Assembly: GCA_011009095.1 (NCBI GenBank) | Contig: VTPC01090603.1 | Span: 232,813 to 296,812, forward strand | From: Ignelater luminosus | Lineage: Eukaryota > Arthropoda > Insecta > Coleoptera > Elateridae | Length of the DNA: 64,000 nucleotides | Direction: 5' to 3' | Part shown: positions 48,588 through 60,970 of the stretch, piece by piece | Position numbering within the stretch: the first letter of the stretch is position 1 | Layout: each line of letters begins with the position of its first letter | Program-made: the position numbers and the translations under genes | The notes under the pieces: model-generated | Databases searched by the model: none | Told to the model about the DNA's origin: nothing | The model's input: only the letters and a program-made list of their open reading frames with translations

Positions 48588-49585
48588 ATGGCTGTTAGTT
48601 TCTTATCGGCAATAACGAGGAAAAAGTCCGCGTCCGACGAGGGGGGTGGCAAGTTGGCTAGAGTTTTGACGCTTTTGGATCTTACTGGTTTGGGGGTTGG
48701 AAGCACTTTGGGCTTAGGAGTTTATGTTTTAGCAGGATCTGTTGCAAAAACTGTTGCTGGACCAGCAGTCTGTCTATCATTTCTTATTGCTGCTGTTGCC
48801 TCTGCGTTTGCAGGTTTGTTTATTATTATATTAATGTTTGAAAAAAGGAATAAAAACTTTTAAATTGATGGTGTGGTGGTTTGGTTATTGCTTTGTTTAT
48901 AAATGAATCTCCTATTATTAGCAATAAAAGTTATATCAAGTAAATTTATGAATGAAAAAAGTAAGAAAAAAAGAAAAACTATCTTGTATATTCTAGATTA
49001 AGGCAATTGCTATGGATTTGATCATTTAATAAATATAAGATTAATCTAAAAATGTTAATTCTGTGTGTATACTGTAAAACTTGTTACTATTTTAGAAAGT
49101 AAAGTGTTGTGGGAAAAAGTTTCAATGATTAATTTTTACGGACTACTATTTTAATATTATTATATTATTTTATTATTCTTTTTGATAAATAAATAAATAA
49201 ATCTAAATTTTGAATGAATGAATTCAAAACAGTAATCTTGATTACATTCCACAAGTAATTATAATGGCAGGAAAAAAATACCATGACTATCAGGAATGGA
49301 GGCCGTACACTTTATTTACCTTTTTTTTTCATTTTAATTGTATCATTTAAAAATCAAGGTTGTACAGTAACATTAATGTAACAATAATAATAACAACCAG
49401 TCTTTTATTAACTAAAGCAGAAAAATATTTTACTTGATTCATTAATTTTTTTCTAGGCCTATGTTACGCAGAATTTGCTGCAAGAGTTCCAAGGGCTGGT
49501 TCAGCCTATGTTTACAGTTATGTTAGCGTTGGTGAATTTGTGGCTTACGTCATTGGATGGAATTTGGTCCTCGAATACGTCATTG
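48588..49585 (+). CDS. Cationic amino-acid transporter (SLC7A CAT family), N-terminal part
   Basis: Two coding exons, 48,588-48,813 and 49,457-49,585, joined in frame (GCA-G/GC-CTA), encode the first 118 residues. A splice acceptor TTTGCAG lies two bases before the ATG, so an untranslated exon precedes it. The sequence shows the CAT signature [17 protein letters not shown] (TM1, substrate-binding glycine-rich break), a second hydrophobic helix ending AVASAFAG, the conserved [21 protein letters not shown], and the start of TM3 ([13 protein letters not shown]). Plasma-membrane uptake of Arg/Lys is known for the family (insect slimfast-like or CAT1-4-like; which one is not clear). A good donor GTAAGT follows at 49,586. 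The remaining exons were not found downstream; they may lie in a long intron's far side, in the N gap or beyond the window. Confidence 0.9.
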
Positions 49586-51795
49586 GTAAGTGCAATTAAA
49601 AGACTATGTTGAAGAATTTTTAAAAACATTATCGAAGTTCGTTTAATAAATGCTTATGGTTCACCTTTTTTGCCGTGAATCACAATGACCTTTAAATTAA
49701 TGAACATTAAACAACAATATTAAAAAATTTATAATCTTTTCTATAAATGATTGTGACTTTTTTATTGCAATGGTAATAAACAGATTTAAAAAATAATCGA
49801 AAGTTACTGAATTAGGCGTATATTTGTTTTATTCAAATAAACAAGCAAGACTGACAAGCTTTTGGTTTTATCAATTTACAATGTGCTATTCCATCAATGA
49901 CGATAATGCATTTGTCAATGATTCATTTAAGTTTATTTGCGACTTCTCCCATAAAAATATTAAATTAATGAGTTAAGATCTGATATATGTATTATGCAGG
50001 TACAATTTATTAAATTAGCAGCAAAGCGAAAAATGTATGAAAACATCTTTGTTTCATTATGTATGAGCATAAATAAGTACGTGCATATTTACGTATTTTA
50101 AATGAAAATAAATTATCTGTGTATGTTATACCATCATATATATCTATCACGGACAGATATAATGCGCATACCTTATCAAAATCTTGTTTGATCAAATCAG
50201 TATACTAAACTACTAAAACAACAGACTAATCTTTATTTTCTAGTTACATTAAGATAGTGTTAATTTAAGTTGAAGTTAATATATTTTTTGATCTTAATCT
50301 GTATTTTAATTCATTTTTAATTTTCTTACCTTTTGTTATTGCTTATATTGATTTCATAACTTATATTAAATAACTGTCAAAGTTACATATTAAAAAATAA
50401 TTATATGCAATAATATAAAATTATTATATTATATTAATATTTATTGTTAATATGTTATATTTGAATTTATTTTCCTTGAGAATTAATTGTTTTTTGTTTT
50501 TGTGAGTAGCGAGCGTACAAGATCGTGTTTAATCTCTTTGTGATACGATTAACAAGTTATTAGCAAATCATTAACGATTTGGAATTTACGGCGTCTAAAA
50601 TATATGGGCTGTCGAGATTATGCAAACTGATATGCTGTTCCGCTCTGTATGTACGGAGTATATATACATTTCTTCTTCAATTAGAAAAAGAATATATCAT
50701 CATAAAAAAAGATAAAATTAATAGAACTAAATAGAAATAAATGAATCAATAACAAAAATATAATCTTATTGTTAAAAACAATTTTTCAACAATGGAAATT
50801 TAAGCAGTTATCTCAAAAGCAATGTTAGGAAAACATAATTTTCCTATAGGCAACAAAATGTATCTCGCTATTGTACATAATAAGATTATCAGCAAAAAGA
50901 TCAAAACATCTTAAGCACATGAAAATAAAATAAAAACACTTCATCACTGTCATTCCGATTATTTGATACCTAGTACAAAAGCTCTCATCTTGAAAGAAAA
51001 AAAACAATGAATACGAACGTCAAGCACATAGATATGTGCATTACATTAATGATATGCATGGTTGCTGCAAGATTGGAAATTCTTTGTTCTCATTTTTGCT
51101 AGATAATCAGCACTGATATGAACAAAAAAATTAAAAAGGTGCCCCAGGTGCATATTTACACAGAGAGATTACTAAATACTCAAAACCATGCATGATTAAA
51201 ACAACTACTATCAGATTATTGTTTGGGCCAGAAATTTCCTTAACAAATTTAATTATATATTTTAAAAATCCAAAGATTATTGCTAGGAGAAATCAGTTTT
51301 AATTAGACGAACCAGATGAAAAAGTTTACAAGAACTCAATGACAAAATGTAAGTAGCCTTCTCTTTGATGACATTTTATCACGGTTTCTTTAAAGCGATC
51401 ATAACTTCTACACCGAAGCAGCGTGATATCTCCTGTACGAAAAAGTTGGCGATGATACAACCTACATGTTGAAAAGGGATATTTATCGTTTAATTGGAGC
51501 AATATAATATTATTTTTTTCAATATTGTGAGACGCTTGGTATGACACTGTACATTACACACTACTACTTACTAACTTTGCCCTAAATATAACACACGGAC
51601 GTCCACTGAACGTTCTCGGGTTGTCCAAATTTCGGTAACGGATTGTCACCGACCGGGCCGCTAGATTAAATCTTGTCAACGTCGTGCCACACGTTGGATA
51701 GTCAATTGTCACCAGGTACGAGGGTAGCTGCAATGATTTTTAGAAAATACAAGAAAAATCTTTGAAAAATTGGAATAAATCGTTTTATTGTTTTT
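49586..51795. other. Presumed CAT intron, no exon recognised
   Basis: AT-rich, no exon matching the next CAT segment. At 51,596-51,640 the words GGACGTCCACTGAACG and GGTTGTCCAAATTTCGG resemble the GGAC(A/G)TCC MITE family and may be a third, broken copy truncated before the N gap. Confidence 0.45.
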
Positions 51796-52195
51796 NNNNN
51801 NNNNNNNNNNNNNNNNNNNNNNNNNNNNNNNNNNNNNNNNNNNNNNNNNNNNNNNNNNNNNNNNNNNNNNNNNNNNNNNNNNNNNNNNNNNNNNNNNNNN
51901 NNNNNNNNNNNNNNNNNNNNNNNNNNNNNNNNNNNNNNNNNNNNNNNNNNNNNNNNNNNNNNNNNNNNNNNNNNNNNNNNNNNNNNNNNNNNNNNNNNNN
52001 NNNNNNNNNNNNNNNNNNNNNNNNNNNNNNNNNNNNNNNNNNNNNNNNNNNNNNNNNNNNNNNNNNNNNNNNNNNNNNNNNNNNNNNNNNNNNNNNNNNN
52101 NNNNNNNNNNNNNNNNNNNNNNNNNNNNNNNNNNNNNNNNNNNNNNNNNNNNNNNNNNNNNNNNNNNNNNNNNNNNNNNNNNNNNNNNNNNNNNN
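51796..52195. other. Assembly gap (N run)
   Basis: 400 consecutive N. Any open frame that spans it is an artefact. Sequence style changes on the two sides, from AT-rich intron to GC-richer retroelement debris. Confidence 1.
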
Positions 52196-52710
52196 CTGTA
52201 TACGTACTTATTTCTAAAGGGGAAGACACACCGAGCCGTAGAGATTTTCTCTATCATACTGCTTCCTTTGCCTTTCCTAATCTATTCTCCTAAATAACAT
52301 CACTTTTTTATCGCGTCTTCGCACCCATTCTTTTTAATTAATTATGAATGGTCCCTCCAGACATATTCTTTTGCTTTCTGCCAGCTGACCCGAGCTGCCT
52401 GGGATATCGCTTTGTCAGGATACCTAACATGCTTAACATCTAGTCGCCGGTCGACCAGAGTATCTACGCAGGGAGGGCCCGGATAATAGAGTCGGGCGAA
52501 GCAGTTGGCTCCTTTGCCAAAGGTTCCGTATCCGTAAAAGCCCCATGACAGCCCTCTTACTCGGGCGAGGTAGCTAAACGGACATCCTACGGCATGTTTG
52601 ATTTCTCATAATCAATTTTAAAATCACGAGGGTAGAACGAGATAAAAAAGTAGTAATTATATTAATTAATCTTAATGTTTTGTTTGCTATTAAATCGCCT
52701 ACCTAAAATA
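52196..52710. other. GC-rich repeat-like sequence
   Basis: A GC-richer block at about 52,375-52,610 (for example GTCGCCGGTCGACCAGAGTA, GAGGGCCCGGATAATAGAG) without coding signal. It looks like untranslated sequence of a retroelement but I cannot name it. Confidence 0.4.
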
Positions 52711-53073
52711 TTAAATTTCAGTGGGCACCTTCAACCTATCTACTCTTTTTGCAAAACGTTTTAATTCCACCCACCATTCGTTCGTTTTGTTTAATTGACC
52801 TACCTCCTCTATATGTTTTGGCCATCTAAATCCTCCTACAGCTAAATTTCTATTTCCTATTTTTCTAGCTCGTTGTTCTAACCTACACCTAAACAAGACA
52901 TGTTCCGCATTTTCCACCTTTTCACTCCCATACAGCTGATTGACGTTTAGCTTCAGGTTTGTGTGAATAAATACAAGTTTGATCACTTTTAACAATGTCG
53001 TAAACCGAGCCATCCCACGCCCCCAAAGCTCAGCCGGTTCAGTGCGGCAACTGCCTAAAATGTGACAACTCAT
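52711..53073 (-). pseudogene. C-terminal fragment of a non-LTR retroelement polyprotein
   Basis: A 120-codon minus-strand frame contains SEKVENAEHVLFRCRLEQRARK, of which ENAEHVLFRC matches the Cys-His zinc-knuckle-like C-terminal region of R1/TRAS/jockey-type ORF2 proteins. The typical CxxC before it is lost (LYGSEKVENA). Only the tail remains, oriented opposite to the plus-strand element that begins after it. Confidence 0.6.
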
Positions 53074-53099
53074 CCTCTGAGTATCTGGTCAGGTCCCAA

Positions 53100-54350
53100 G
53101 TGTGGAGACTGAGAGGGCGATCACGTCGCCTTCTCCCTCAGCTACCCTAGCCTCCCCTCTGCATCCGTTGCCTCTGGTGCAGCTGTTCTCCTCAAACTCG
53201 CCGGCGACCTTTCGCATACCACATCTTGGCACGACTACATCCATATACAGTCCTATCTCCCACCATCTCTAAGACATGGTGACGAACTTGAGAAGGTGGT
53301 AACTGGCAAACACCTACTTAGACTCCGGATTTTCGATGAAAGCCTCACATTTTTCAACCAGTTGGACAACTCCATTATATACCATATTGCCATCCCCATC
53401 GCTTCCAGTTACTTTTCGTTGGCCACTGTCTCTACCCTACTTGAAGTCCAGATTTTCTAGAACACCCGCCACACTATCTGTGCCTGGTACAACACCCGCT
53501 GAGATGAGTTCCAGATCCACGCGGAAAATAATCTCTTACAAGACCCACCTACAGACAGAGTAAAAGATATCAAATCCATAGTCCGCCAAGTCACCACCAT
53601 CATCCAAAACACAGTCCAAGTTTTCGTCCTCAAAAAAAAATTATCAGCGAGAAACGGCAAATGTACAGAGAATACGTTCGTACTTCGTACGCACGATGCT
53701 GTGGTGGATTCGACCCGGATCAGGAATGAGCGTTGGTCAGACGATTACCGCCAGGGCCCCATATTCTGGCACACACCGAAACTCCTGACGGAGCAGATAG
53801 CTTCCCCAAAATCCCACCTCACCCAAGACAACCGGATAATCGTAGACCCCCAGGACAAAGCAAACGCCTTCGCCAAGATCTTTCAAGAAGTCCACCAATC
53901 GTCCGACGATCCTCTGTTTGATGCTCAATCCCTCCGGAAGGTTGTTCGCTTCCGGCAGGATTTCCACTCCCTTACCAGAAGAGTCCTTCGTTACCTTCCA
54001 CCTTCCATCATGCTCCTTACCCCCATTCAACTGTTATCTTCGTTGCGGCTACTTTCCTAGGACATGGAAGGAGTCACCATAGTTGTGATCCTCAAACGCG
54101 GCAAATCATTTACTAACCCATCGTCCTACAGGCCCATATCTCTTCTCAACGTTAAAGGTAAAGTCTTCCGAGCATCAGACCGGATCCCATCCTGGCAGAT
54201 CCGCCACGGATCCCACCCTCTGACTTCACACTGACGTCTCGGTAGCCTTTAGCCCTCGCCGTTGCGTAATAGTAATTTTTCTTGACATTCACAAGATCTG
54301 GCACGAGGGGATTCTTTTTAAGCTTCGAGTCCAGCCTGCTTCACCCGGTT
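53100..54350 (+). pseudogene. Jockey-like non-LTR retrotransposon ORF2 relic
   Basis: Plus-strand frames show, in order, the post-endonuclease linker (LLQDPPTDRVKDIKSIVRQV near 53,535-53,590), the segment before the RT domain (GPIFWHTPKLL near 53,755; DPQDKANAFAKIFQEVHQSS near 53,848-53,905), the RT entry motif YRPISLLNVKGKVF near 54,130-54,170, and the RT block A region FLDIHKIWHEGILFKL near 54,285-54,325, where the second half of the expected LDIEKAFDxVWHxGLL word is damaged. Frameshifts and stops are frequent. The gaps between motifs, especially 54,170-54,280, show internal deletion. Confidence 0.7.
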
Positions 54351-55380
54351 AATCAGCAGTTATCTGTCTGTTCGCCAATAATGCGCGCAAGTACACCAGG
54401 CTTTGTCCAGGGTATACACACCGCGAGCCGGCGTTTATCTCTATTCATCTTTTGACATCTCGAAGCTCTAATGAAAGATCGAGAATCCTGGCGTACAAGC
54501 CAGGAGACTTGGTTCCGAACATGCAGGATCAGACCAAATCCGCAAAACCCATGGCATTCTATTTTGCAACAACAAGCGTAGTTAGCGGTACTCGCCACAC
54601 GGTCACATTCGGGAGGCCAAAAAATCCCACCGAGCCGACTGTTTTCATTAAGGTTTTTTGTAGTTTCTTTAGTGGTTAAGGCAAATGCCGGACCTTCACA
54701 TTGCAAACACAATACATAACAACTCGAAACAAATAATACAGCACAAACTGCATTGGACTTCTACATGGCACACCCTCCCCGCCTAAAAACCAATTTCTTT
54801 CCCGTTTCGACCGATGAAAAGTAAAACTCTCAAAACGACGGAAACCGGAAAAAAAAGAATCTTCAAGGTTTTTATTTATTTGTTGAAGGATTTTTTTAAA
54901 TTAATTTTTCTTCTCTTTTTATTTTGTTTCTATTTGATGTTATTTTTTTTCTATTTGTTGTCATTATTTTTCTTTTTTCGAACTGTTTAGCTTTTTTTGT
55001 TTTTATTTGTAGAATGCGTTAGGTTTATGTATTCATAAATAAATTAAAATGAAAAAGGTTCAGATTGAGGTTGAAAGAGAAAATCTTCAGTGTTGCGACG
55101 ATTTTCTAAGTCGTGCTGCTGTATTGGAGTTGGGTGCTGTTAGCAGAACTGGGTGCTACTAATGGAGCTGAGTACTGCTGACAGTTGGGTGCTGCTCCTG
55201 CTTCTTCTTCTTCTGGTTTGGTTGGGTGAGCTGGGATCGGTTGGCTTGGACCGCCTTTTATTCGTCTTGAATCAATTACACCGTAGGCGAAATTGCGTAT
55301 CAATGAATGGGATTCCTCTGTTGGTAACGTGACGCCTAGGAAACGTCTAATTTTTGGCTGACGGGCACCCATTGGACATC
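54351..55380. other. Unclassified GC-rich repeat debris
   Basis: Overlapping frames on both strands at 54,353-54,712, and a low-complexity minus-strand frame at 55,106-55,372 made of GGGTGCTG/CTTCTT-type repeats (Pro/Ser/Gln-rich when translated), suggest transposon-derived DNA. A T-rich stretch lies at about 54,860-55,010. No domain recognised. Confidence 0.4.
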
Positions 55381-58300
55381 CATGGAATATACATTTGTCT
55401 CAACTTTGAATATTTAACGAGCGTTCATTACTGGCCGTAATTTGTGCCCGTATTTATAGTCAGTACTTGAGTGAGTCTATGCTTTACTCCAGCAAGCACG
55501 CCTTGATTTAGAACAAATGCTTGTTTCTTTACATACGCCTATTGCTGTGGTAAAGCAAAGTTGAGATGAATTTCTGGTGACTAAACGACCGAGTTCAGTT
55601 GGAAGTGCAGCATAAAAAATCTGGTACTGTTCCCCATGTTTAGATTTGTTTTCTTCAACTTCAAATTGCTTTGACGCTCAATATTTTTCTAATCCAAGAT
55701 GGGTAATAGTCTAACAATAAAATCTTACTAAGTTGGTTAGATATTTCAGATGTATGTTGACATCTTTTTCATCACTGAGTGACTCATGTCAAGGTTAGGC
55801 GAATTTAGTAGATTTTGATTATTTTTCTATAGTTATTCACTTAGTTCCGCTTCCATTCTCCAAATGATAATTTTAGTACTATATCTGCTTTTTCAGATTT
55901 TTACAAGGTAGAAGAGAAACTCTTGAGGAACAATTTATTAATGAACAAAAAATTCTGTTTTCTGAAAGACTGTTTTTTCTCTAATTTACTTCTCAATTTA
56001 ACATTTTAGTCCCTTTTCGGAAATTAGCACAAGAAAAACTTTTTTTCATCGCAACATTTATTCTAAATGTTTTGGGACCAGTTGAAAACTTTGAAAGGTT
56101 ATACTCCTCTTGAAATTAAACTCCTCGGCCGAGCCGAGACTGTCGATTAGATCAAGATAGTTGCTGTAATGCCGTTGCCAATTGGACGTAAAAGAAAGAA
56201 GACTAACTTTCCGATGTGAAGATGAGGAATTTTTAGGAATTTTGGAAATAATTTAATACTACTGGTATTGGATCAATTCTTTCTGATTATACCACTACAC
56301 TACTTCTAAAAAGTATGGATAAGAACCAATTTTTTTTTAGATCTAACCTCAAAGTTTACAGCAATATCTTGACGGACTTAGAACGTTATTTCTAATACAT
56401 TTTCTGAGCTGGGTTGTTCCACATTGCCAATAAAAAAAATTACCGTAGATGTATTCAGTATTATCTTCTTAGAATCTATATCAAATGTTTTCCGTGACAC
56501 CCGATGCCAGTCAGAGCTTTTGGTGTCATAAAAGCGATTTTGATCTAAGTAACCCAAGAATCACGCTCTCTATAAAAAGTTCCAAAAGATCTATAACAAA
56601 GCTCGTACAGCTTCCGACGCTTACTAATTCTTTTGCAACTTTCTTTTGCACAACGATATATGGAACTTGTAGGCAAAAGCATCACCCGTAGACTATGATG
56701 TTAGTAAATTGTGATAAAGACAAACTTATCATCATTAACGTTCAAACATGATCTTGATTTCTAAAATCATTTCAAGATCTGATTCTAACCACTTCAAACA
56801 AACTCAAGATTTACTTACTTTTCTATGGTGGAGATAAAGAAAATATGTGAAAAAAATATTCGCGATTGTGAGTGCCGGATTTAATTACCTCTTATCCCAT
56901 ACTTATCTTTACCTTGTCATGCTATGAAGTTTTAAGAAACCGCCACTGCAACTAGAAAGTGTTTCTATTGATTTTGACGTTTTGTTTACCTTTTTTACTG
57001 CAGGCAAAGTAATATAGGACACATCAAAGGATCCTCATTTCTGCTCGAAACTGCTGTACAATGTTACTGTTTGTATAAATCAAAAGATGAATTTTTATAA
57101 GTAGGGTCTTGGTGTTCGAGATCAATTTTTAATAGTATTAAATCTCAGTGGCCTACCACAATAGTTCCTGGTGCAACCAAGGCAAATCTTTTTTTCCGAA
57201 ATCGCACAAGGCATATAATTAAATCAGTTAAAAGATCAAGAAACCTAACGGTAAATGCAATTTTAATTACCTCTTCTGAACTTTGAATCTTGTTGGCATT
57301 TTTCTATAGTTCAATTTTCTAGTTATCCTTTATACCCTCGATCTGGAAATTCTATGCAGAACAACATGCGAAATTCAATTTCATACTATCAGTGTTTGAG
57401 CTGCAGACTATATAGAATGCTGAAGGTTTTAGTATGGTAATAAAAGTGAGCAGATCAAACTTCATTTGTAATCGTCATTCTGTTACGGTAGAGAAGGATT
57501 TCAGATCAGAAATTCTACTGTTAGATTTTTGTAAATATTCTACACCCAGGCAGAGGAGGTTTGTAAACTTGTGCCTTTCTCTTTATCAGCAAGGGCTTAT
57601 TAGTTAGTAATACAAAAGCTGCTTGGTTCGATTTCAGGCCGAAACCTACACCGGATCTTTACAATTGTTTACCACCTGTGTCATATTTTGTCTAGAAAAT
57701 TCCCCTAAGTATGAGTATCTTTGGAAACTTTTGGTGAAAATCCTGAATTTTGGTATCCCAAATTGACCGTTTCTGCGAGATCTTGAAATTGGATTTCTTA
57801 ATTCTGGGTTTACCTAAAAACGCATTGGTCACTGACGGGACTAACCAAAGTATATAGCTCTGAAAACTTTTCACAATCTAGAAAAAAGGTATTGGGATTA
57901 AGAAACTCTAATCATAACTATATTTTGTTTTGGTAGTAACTTGGTTTATACTTAATTCTAGCGATACTGTTATTTTCATTCTAAGTTCAAAGGAAAGAAC
58001 AACAAATACGGTTTTTAAATTAACTTTTTTTAAATTGATTGTGTAGATTGTTTGATTGTATCCATAAAAGAATTTAGATTTGTGGATATAGCATCGAGAG
58101 TAAAGAAAGATACCAAAGCACTGAATTGCTGGTTGTTTAATTTGAAAAGCAGAGAGATAGCAAAAAAATGATTTAAGTCATAAATAAGCGTTTAGATTTA
58201 GGGCAACACAGGCGTGTTTTATCGAGGTGTGCAGGTTTAAAGGCGGCATTGAGACTATAAAAAATCCTAAATAATTTTAAATAATAATTATTGCCAGTAA

Positions 58301-60970
58301 TCCAAGTTTAAAGATTTCTTGAACAACACAGAAATGGAGAATTATTAATATACGAACACCATGGAGAATGGAAAAACAAACAAACTTGATTAGATCACTT
58401 GACGTTTTTTTCATAACAGTTCTATCGTTTTTTATCATCATTATTGTTTTTGTTGTTGTCATTTTAATAGCTTGCATTTATTTTGTCTAATTAAACGCAG
58501 CTGTCTTTGAAATAAATAACCTTGGCAGAAAAACCTGTTGGTAATTGTTTCTTATTCAAGTTAGGACTTCGATAAAATTATTGCCCCGAAAGAAAGTTTA
58601 TGATGAATGATGATAAAATTAGAATAGTTAAAAAACTTCAAAATAAATAAATAAATTCAATATTTATGTGAAAATATGTATGTATATATACACACGCATC
58701 GTTATTTATGCAAACTGTGGTTTATTCTAAAAACGTTCCTGGTTTAACCAAAATGTCTTGCTTTCCCAAAGTACACGTAAATCCCAACAAAAAGTTGCGT
58801 AAAGGGTACTACATTAGCGGTACAAAAAAAGAAATTGTGAAATTCCCAGTCTGATATATAAAACCGTATTATAGCAGTCTACGATAATGTAATTTGACGA
58901 ATTTTTAAAGTGGAAAAAATGATTCGGTCTCCAGGTCTGCATTCTTCAATAAACGCTCTTGACTTTGCAGAAGGTGATTCACCTGGAAGAACTGATTTTA
59001 TTAGCAAACATTAGGCTGTGCGATTAAAAAAAGAAGAGAAAAATCTAACTCTGAAGAATCTTTGGTAAAAATGGAAAAAATTAGAACACCTTTCGAGTTT
59101 GTGACCTAGAATGTACTAAAAAACATAACTTTAAAGTATTAAAAAAATTTATTAACTTGTATTGACACCATTTTAACTGAAGAGCAAACAACTATTCACC
59201 TTGCAATTTTTAATCGTTTTTAGACAGTAACGGTGCTAAAGATAATTTACAAGAAGAACACTAAACAAAAACTTGCGTTCATGGAATTTTATATTTCTCG
59301 AATAAAAAACTTTTTGTCAACATTTTATTATGTAAAAACAAGAATTTTACTGGATTAATTAGATAAATTATTAGGTTAATCTTATGCATAAGGTTGCAGT
59401 TTTGCAATAATGGAAAAAATGTGGTTCGAATACATTAAGATTTTATTTTAATCTTGAATTTAAATTGCACACCTACATAACATCAGATAAAAATAAAAAA
59501 GGAAATAATACAAGCAGAAGCAATTAATCAATATAATTGGTGGAAAATGCAAGAATTTAAATTACACAAGAGTATTTTTCCATTTAAGAAGTTATCTAGT
59601 AAAATAACTGACGTTTTAGTACAATTTGTAGAATATTCATAGTGAAAATGAACCAAGACGCCGAGTGTTTACAAATCTTCAACAATATAAAAACATGTTT
59701 ATTTATGCAAGTACAAGGTCATCGTAAAATCAGCAATGACTTGCTATTGACCTGTTAAGAAAACACTTGAGAGGCATTTTTGATGCGGCATTTCCGAGAA
59801 CCATCTAAAAGTCTCATAAAGTCATGACAGTCCATCGATTGTTAAAATAAACTTATTTTAAGAAGAAAGAAGACAGCATCCGATTAACTTGAATGTCAAA
59901 ATATAAATCTTTTTGGAAGATTTATGATCAAAAACTGTTTCGTTCTAGAAACTCTAAAGAATATCCGTTATAATAAAAGACTCTCCCACGAACCAGAATA
60001 TCAATCTGCCCAGGACAAAACCTATTTGGTGCTCTTTCATATTGAGTTTTTGACTTTTCCCATCTTTTCTGAACATTCACTTCAACATGAAGACCAAAAT
60101 CTTGTTCCTTGAGGATCGCCAGATACTTACCGTGCACGACAAAAGCTCTTTGTCAAACTGTAAATCGCTAATGAGGATCGAGGACACTTATAGATTTATG
60201 TATAAGCTTTGTATGCTTTGATTTTTATCGAACAACGATGCTGGCAACAGAATCCCAAGACGCATGGTATCGGTTATTAGACGAAATAGAGTCTTCATCA
60301 AAGATGCGTATTCATCACGACTGTTATATCTTTAATATTGAACCCAAAGAACCGTAGGGATAAGGACAAATAGTACTTAAGTCATCCCAGTCTAAAGACT
60401 TTCCCAAAAGCCTATCAGCAAAGCGAAAATCTTTGCATTCTAGAATATATTGAAATCTTAGGTAATTTTTTTGACAATACTAGTTCAAGGTTTATGATCC
60501 GTGCACACAATTACATTTTGTCCACCTTCCGACGAATTAAGTTTGTATAATTAATTAGTTGAGACTTTCAACTATTCTTCAGATACCATAAAACCTTAAA
60601 TTTTAATTTTATCTTACTTAAATTGAAACTTGTCAGGGTTAAATGTCATTTTTCCTTTTGCTGTCTCTAACTATTAAAAAAAATAGGTTAATAGCAATAC
60701 TAAGAATTACTGAAACTTTATGAGCGCAGACTAATGAGTTCAGAGGTAGTTTTATGAGACCATCATTCAGTGACTGAACAAAGTTGTCAGGCGTAGTCCG
60801 GAACTTTGTGGTTGTGAAATTAACTTTTTAAAGGTTAATTTCTAATAATTTATTATTGCTGGAACTACAGTCTCGCAGTTTAGAAAGAAAACCCTGTTTG
60901 ATTTTGAAGTAAAAAATGATTAATTTCAAAATCCAACATACTAGCGTCTCCAGAACAATTTTGATTTGGT
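55381..60970. other. Gene-free AT-rich stretch
   Basis: No coding region, RNA gene or bounded repeat recognised over 5.6 kb. Frames at 56,485-56,691, 57,692-57,874 and 59,924-60,137 show no family resemblance. Near 60,800-60,850 a short word set resembles 63,880-63,930 (see findings). CATTGGACATCCATGG at 55,369 may be MITE debris. Confidence 0.4.

Noticed and set aside
51702-52297. Long open frames on both strands across the N run
   Set aside because: They consist almost entirely of undefined residues from the 400-base assembly gap.
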